Part shown: one piece after another, positions 61,218 through 64,000 of the stretch | How positions within the stretch are numbered: position 1 is the stretch's first letter | Layout: each line of letters opens with the position of its first letter | Source of the DNA: Planctomycetaceae bacterium | GTDB taxonomy: Bacteria > Planctomycetota > Planctomycetia > Pirellulales > Pirellulaceae | Direction: 5' to 3' | NCBI GenBank assembly: GCA_020638975.1 | Contig: JACKHN010000010.1 | Location: forward strand, 186,001 to 250,000 | DNA length: 64,000 nucleotides | The notes under the pieces: generated by a model | What the model was told of the DNA's origin: nothing | Database searches by the model: none | The model's input: only the letters and a program-made list of their open reading frames with translations | Made by a program: the position numbers and the translations under genes

Positions 61218-61239
61218 CCGCGAGAAGTTATTCTTGCGG
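61218..61239. promoter_or_regulatory. Imperfect palindrome in the divergent lipid promoter
   Basis: The 9-bp arms CCGCGAGAA and TTCTTGCGG match at 8 of 9 positions around a GTTA centre. It lies in the 212-bp gap between the desaturase and SDR genes, about 104 bp and 88 bp from their starts, and is a candidate operator. Confidence 0.4.
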
Positions 61240-61326
61240 AGACGGCTAACCGAAGCACTTGCCAGTCCGATACAGTAGTTAAGGGCGCGCGGGTGGTAGT
61301 TCCAACAAAACAAACGAAACAGAAAC

Positions 61327-62844
61327 ATGTCGCATGCATCGCAAACGATATTGCTGACAGGAGCCACCGGATACGTTGGCGGACGGCTCTTGCCGTTGCT
61401 GGAAGCCGCCGGCTATCGCGTTCGCTGTATGACGCGGCGGCCCGAAGCACTCGCCGGGGACGTTGGCGAGGCGACCGAGGTTGTGCAGGGGGATGCGCTG
61501 GATGCGGGTTCGCTCGTGGCAGCGATGCAAGGCGTGGACACGGCCTTCTACTTCGTGCATTCGATGGGCTCGACCTCGGACTTCGAGGCGGAAGATCGGC
61601 TCGCGGCCGAGAATTTTACCGAAGCGGCAAAACAAGCCGGTGTGCGGCGGATCATTTACTTGGGCGGACTGGGCAGTCGCGACAAGGCCCTGTCGAAACA
61701 TCTTCGCAGCCGCCAGGAAACGGGTGACGTGTTGCGATCGTCCGGCGTGCAAGTCGTTGAGTTGCGAGCTTCGGTCGTGATCGGATCGGGCAGTTTGTCC
61801 TTCGAAATGATTCGGGCTCTGGTCGAACGGCTGCCGGTGATGATTTGTCCCAAGTGGGTTCGAGTACTCGCACAACCAATCGCCATTGAAGATGTCTTGG
61901 CCTATTTGCAAGAGGCGATCGAGTTGCCCGAACAGGATTCAAAGATCTATGAAATCGGCGGCCCGGATCAAGTCTCTTATGGCGCGATCATGCAGGAATA
62001 CGCAGAACAACGGGGGCTGCGGCGGCTAATGATCCCTGTTCCGCTGTTGACACCTTATCTATCCAGTTTGTGGCTTGGATTGGTAACTCCATTGTATGCA
62101 CGCGTTGGTCGCAAACTGGTCGCAAGCCTGAAGAATCCCACATTGGTTTCCAGTAATCTCGCCAGCACGGCGTTTTCCGTCCGACCACGATCGCTGTCGG
62201 AAGCGATTGCCCGCGCGTTGATGAACGAAGATCGCGAGTTCGCGGCAACGCGATGGTCGGACGCGTTGTCCGCATCGGGGCAGCTCAAGAGTTGGGGTGG
62301 AGTACGATTCGGTTCGCGATTGGTTGATTCGCGAACTGCCGACAGCGATGCAACACCGCCCGCCGCCTTCGCAGCCATCCAGCGGATCGGCGGGAAGACC
62401 GGTTGGTATTACGGTAATTGGCTTTGGCGCATCCGCGGCTTCCTCGATCTATTGGTGGGCGGCGTGGGAGTTCGCCGGGGTCGGCGCGATCCGGTGAATA
62501 TCCGCGTCGGAGACGCGCTCGACTTTTGGCGAGTGGAATCGTTCGAGCCGGGGCGATCATTGCGGCTGCGAGCTGAAATGAAAGTGCCCGGTCGCGCTTG
62601 GCTGGAGTTCGAAGTCACCGAACGAGAAGCCGGCAGCCGCGTTCGTCAAACAGCCATCTTCGATCCTGTCGGACTGTTTGGACTCGCCTATTGGTACGCG
62701 CTTTATCCGCTGCATCAGTTCGTTTTCGGCGGCATGCTACGCAATTTGGTCAAGGCGGGCGAAAAGTACATTGCACATGACGATGCAGACGCGGAAGACT
62801 CGCATCGCGATAACGTCGGTCATCTAGACAGTTCAACTTCGTGA
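61327..62844 (+). CDS. SDR-family protein with C-terminal DUF2867 domain
   Basis: 505 residues. An NAD(P)-binding SDR domain opens with ILLTGATGYVGGRLLPLLEAAGY and VRRIIYLGGLG, and IYEIGGPDQVSYGAIMQEYAEQRG follows. Residues about 340-480 are DUF2867 (WYYGNWLWRIRGFLDLLVGGVGVRRGRRDP, then RLRAEMKVPGRAWLEFEV), a lipid-binding-like fold. It is divergent from the desaturase operon and shares its promoter region. This SDR type recurs in CFA/DUF1365/photolyase clusters. The reaction is unknown. Confidence 0.9.
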   Translation: MSHASQTILLTGATGYVGGRLLPLLEAAGYRVRCMTRRPEALAGDVGEATEVVQGDALDAGSLVAAMQGVDTAFYFVHSMGSTSDFEAEDRLAAENFTEAAKQAGVRRIIYLGGLGSRDKALSKHLRSRQETGDVLRSSGVQVVELRASVVIGSGSLSFEMIRALVERLPVMICPKWVRVLAQPIAIEDVLAYLQEAIELPEQDSKIYEIGGPDQVSYGAIMQEYAEQRGLRRLMIPVPLLTPYLSSLWLGLVTPLYARVGRKLVASLKNPTLVSSNLASTAFSVRPRSLSEAIARALMNEDREFAATRWSDALSASGQLKSWGGVRFGSRLVDSRTADSDATPPAAFAAIQRIGGKTGWYYGNWLWRIRGFLDLLVGGVGVRRGRRDPVNIRVGDALDFWRVESFEPGRSLRLRAEMKVPGRAWLEFEVTEREAGSRVRQTAIFDPVGLFGLAYWYALYPLHQFVFGGMLRNLVKAGEKYIAHDDADAEDSHRDNVGHLDSSTS

Positions 62845-63256
62845 CTCAAGACGACTTGCCCGTTGTACTTAGCGAAGTCGCGAGTGCATCATTTTAGTCG
62901 CGTTTGAGTAGAAGGCAATGAACGTCTCGAAAATCAGAAACACTACGCGCGTTAACTGCATTCGGTTTGTTTCACGGACGCGAGTTCGAGTCGAACGCAA
63001 CTTGCCAAACTCGATGCAACCGAAATCACGAAGAAATCACTGTTCGTACGGTCGGTGTTGTTCACCGCTGCATGTGCGATTCGTACGTTGTTAACTCCGT
63101 TTGCGGGGTTCGAGTCCTATTCGGGGAGCTTTCGGACGCTTGTGCGAACACAAACGTCATCGTTGTCAGTTTGGGAAAGGGGACTGACAGCCCGTTCATC
63201 TGGCGTCCAATCGGCGCAATCAATCGAAGCCTGATTGCCCCAAAGGCTCGGTCGTT
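62845..63256. other. Intergenic region downstream of the SDR gene
   Basis: 412 bp without a credible protein gene. It contains a tRNA-like 3' half (63083-63129). No clear terminator or dispersed palindrome was seen. Confidence 0.5.
63083..63129 (+). pseudogene. Possible tRNA-Asn 3'-half remnant
   Basis: TTGTTAA resembles an anticodon loop with GTT, and GGGGTTCGAGTCC resembles a T arm, followed by TTCGGGGAGC as an acceptor 3' strand. The expected 5' strand (TCCCCGA) and a pairing anticodon stem are missing, and no CCA follows. It is probably a decayed or partial tRNA, if not chance. Confidence 0.35.
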
Positions 63257-63823
63257 CTACCACTTCACGATGCCGCGAAGGACTCGGATTCCGCCAACGA
63301 GAGTGGAACCTCCGTAGTCTTTGGCAAGGCGGAGTAGCGACTTGTGGAAACCTTCGTTGGGAAATGCGGCTTCCACCGCCGCAACATTGCTCCGGCTCAT
63401 CCCTTTTCGCATCCAACCCATGCTGGCGTCGATCCAGTCGGCCTTGCGGCACGCTTCGATGACGCGTTCGTGAGGTCCTCGATAGCGAAAGATCTTGTGA
63501 TGCCAGTGGATGATCCCTCGTAACATATCCGGATCAAGGCCCCAGCCATGCTTTTGGTTGTCTGCAACGACAGCGGCCTCGGACGGTTCGAGGTACGCCA
63601 ACTCGCGAACTGTCCAAAGACCAATATCGTGGTAGGCCATCGCCGTCTCAACGGTAGGCTCGACGTCAAAGTCATCATCGAGGAAATGCATCGCGTACGT
63701 TACCGTCCTGAAGACGTGATTTCGATAACCGGTAAAGTCATCACCGATCACGTCGCGGTAAGGTGCGAGCAGCTCCTCAATTCGTGGACGCTCCGTGTTG
63801 ATTTGAATTGCCGAGTTCGACAT
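63257..63823 (-). CDS. HD-domain protein
   Basis: 188 residues from ATG 63823. An HD phosphohydrolase-like domain: GYRNHVFRTVTYAMHF (first His), MAYHDIGLWTVREL (the HD pair), and later GIIHWHHKIFRY and CRKADWIDASMG with the last Asp. All metal ligands are visible. HD proteins hydrolyse phosphate esters of varied substrates; this one resembles small uncharacterised HD proteins. The gene lies 76 bp downstream of the alcohol dehydrogenase gene on the same strand. Confidence 0.85.
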   Translation of the reverse strand: MSNSAIQINTERPRIEELLAPYRDVIGDDFTGYRNHVFRTVTYAMHFLDDDFDVEPTVETAMAYHDIGLWTVRELAYLEPSEAAVVADNQKHGWGLDPDMLRGIIHWHHKIFRYRGPHERVIEACRKADWIDASMGWMRKGMSRSNVAAVEAAFPNEGFHKSLLRLAKDYGGSTLVGGIRVLRGIVKW

Positions 63824-63899
63824 CGTTTGATTGCGTCTCTGGTACCTGTTGTTGTGGTTTGAGCATTGGTCTTCCATCTTGAATTCTGAATGAAAAGAA

Positions 63900-64000
63900 T
63901 CAGTCCCGATCAAGCACGATGCGATAGCGAGCCTTGCCACTGCGAAGATGTTCAAAGGCGTCGTTGACCTTGCTCATGGGGAAGTGCTCGTTGACCGGTG
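63900..64000 (-). CDS. C-terminus of a zinc-type alcohol dehydrogenase (partial)
   Basis: The minus frame reads PVNEHFPMSKVNDAFEHLRS then GKARYRIVLDRD and a stop. This is the usual end of zinc-dependent medium-chain alcohol dehydrogenases (the AHR/YahK-like group). The rest lies beyond the window edge. Confidence 0.8.
   Translation of the reverse strand, partial: PVNEHFPMSKVNDAFEHLRSGKARYRIVLDRD

Overview
The window reads as a chromosomal segment of a planctomycete, most likely from the Pirellulales. The basis is the dense set of gene families typical of that group: DUF1559 pseudopilins with an H-X9-DG tail, PVC-type CxxCH haem proteins, very large DUF1549/DUF1553 proteins, DUF1501 proteins with Tat signals, a ThuA protein and GYF/zinc-ribbon proteins. 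Genes occur on both strands in short operons. I see no rRNA, no complete tRNA, no CRISPR array and no phage or transposase gene.

Layout. 1-5.4 kb: the tail of an unknown gene, a large coiled-coil protein, and a run rsfS, argS, orphan DNA methyltransferase. 5.4-8 kb: a sodium/solute symporter and a creatininase-family amidohydrolase. 8.3-16.6 kb: two DUF1559 pseudopilins, a DUF1573 protein, a zinc-ribbon/PilM fusion and a DUF1559 lipoprotein; the last three genes overlap and must be translated together. 16.6-33.2 kb: a CBM9-like protein, a haem protein/DUF1501/WD40 set, a lipoprotein, an odd ClpP-like protein, small envelope proteins, and a 5-kb cytochrome/WD40/DUF1549/DUF1553 gene followed by its DUF1501 partner. 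33.2-43.5 kb: YqgE, ThuA, a YbdK-like ligase, a prenyltransferase-fold protein, a lone GroES, acetolactate synthase, a TonB-like protein, a response regulator and a repeat-rich gap. 43.5-52.8 kb: a P2-type ATPase, a DUF389 membrane protein, an acyl-CoA-synthetase/GNAT fusion, a VOC protein and an acetylesterase.

52.9-62.8 kb is the most interesting part. A UV-damage endonuclease fused to a GIY-YIG nuclease lies beside an SRPBCC gene and a sigma-70 gene. The sigma gene is divergent from a MerR/B12-binding (CarH/LitR-like) regulator. Next comes an overlapping operon of fatty acid desaturase, FAD oxidoreductase, DUF1365 and cyclopropane-synthase-like methyltransferase, and then a divergent SDR. 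By analogy with light and singlet-oxygen regulons of other bacteria, I infer a light- or photo-oxidation-triggered membrane-lipid remodelling and UV-repair locus. The regulator lacks the two histidines that contact cobalamin in CarH, so its sensing chemistry may be different.

The gaps between genes hold several families of dispersed palindromes of about 60-110 bp. One family has four copies in both orientations and one has perfect 15-bp terminal inverted repeats. In three places the repeat itself supplies the stop codon of the neighbouring gene, and one copy lies inside the 5' end of the methyltransferase gene.
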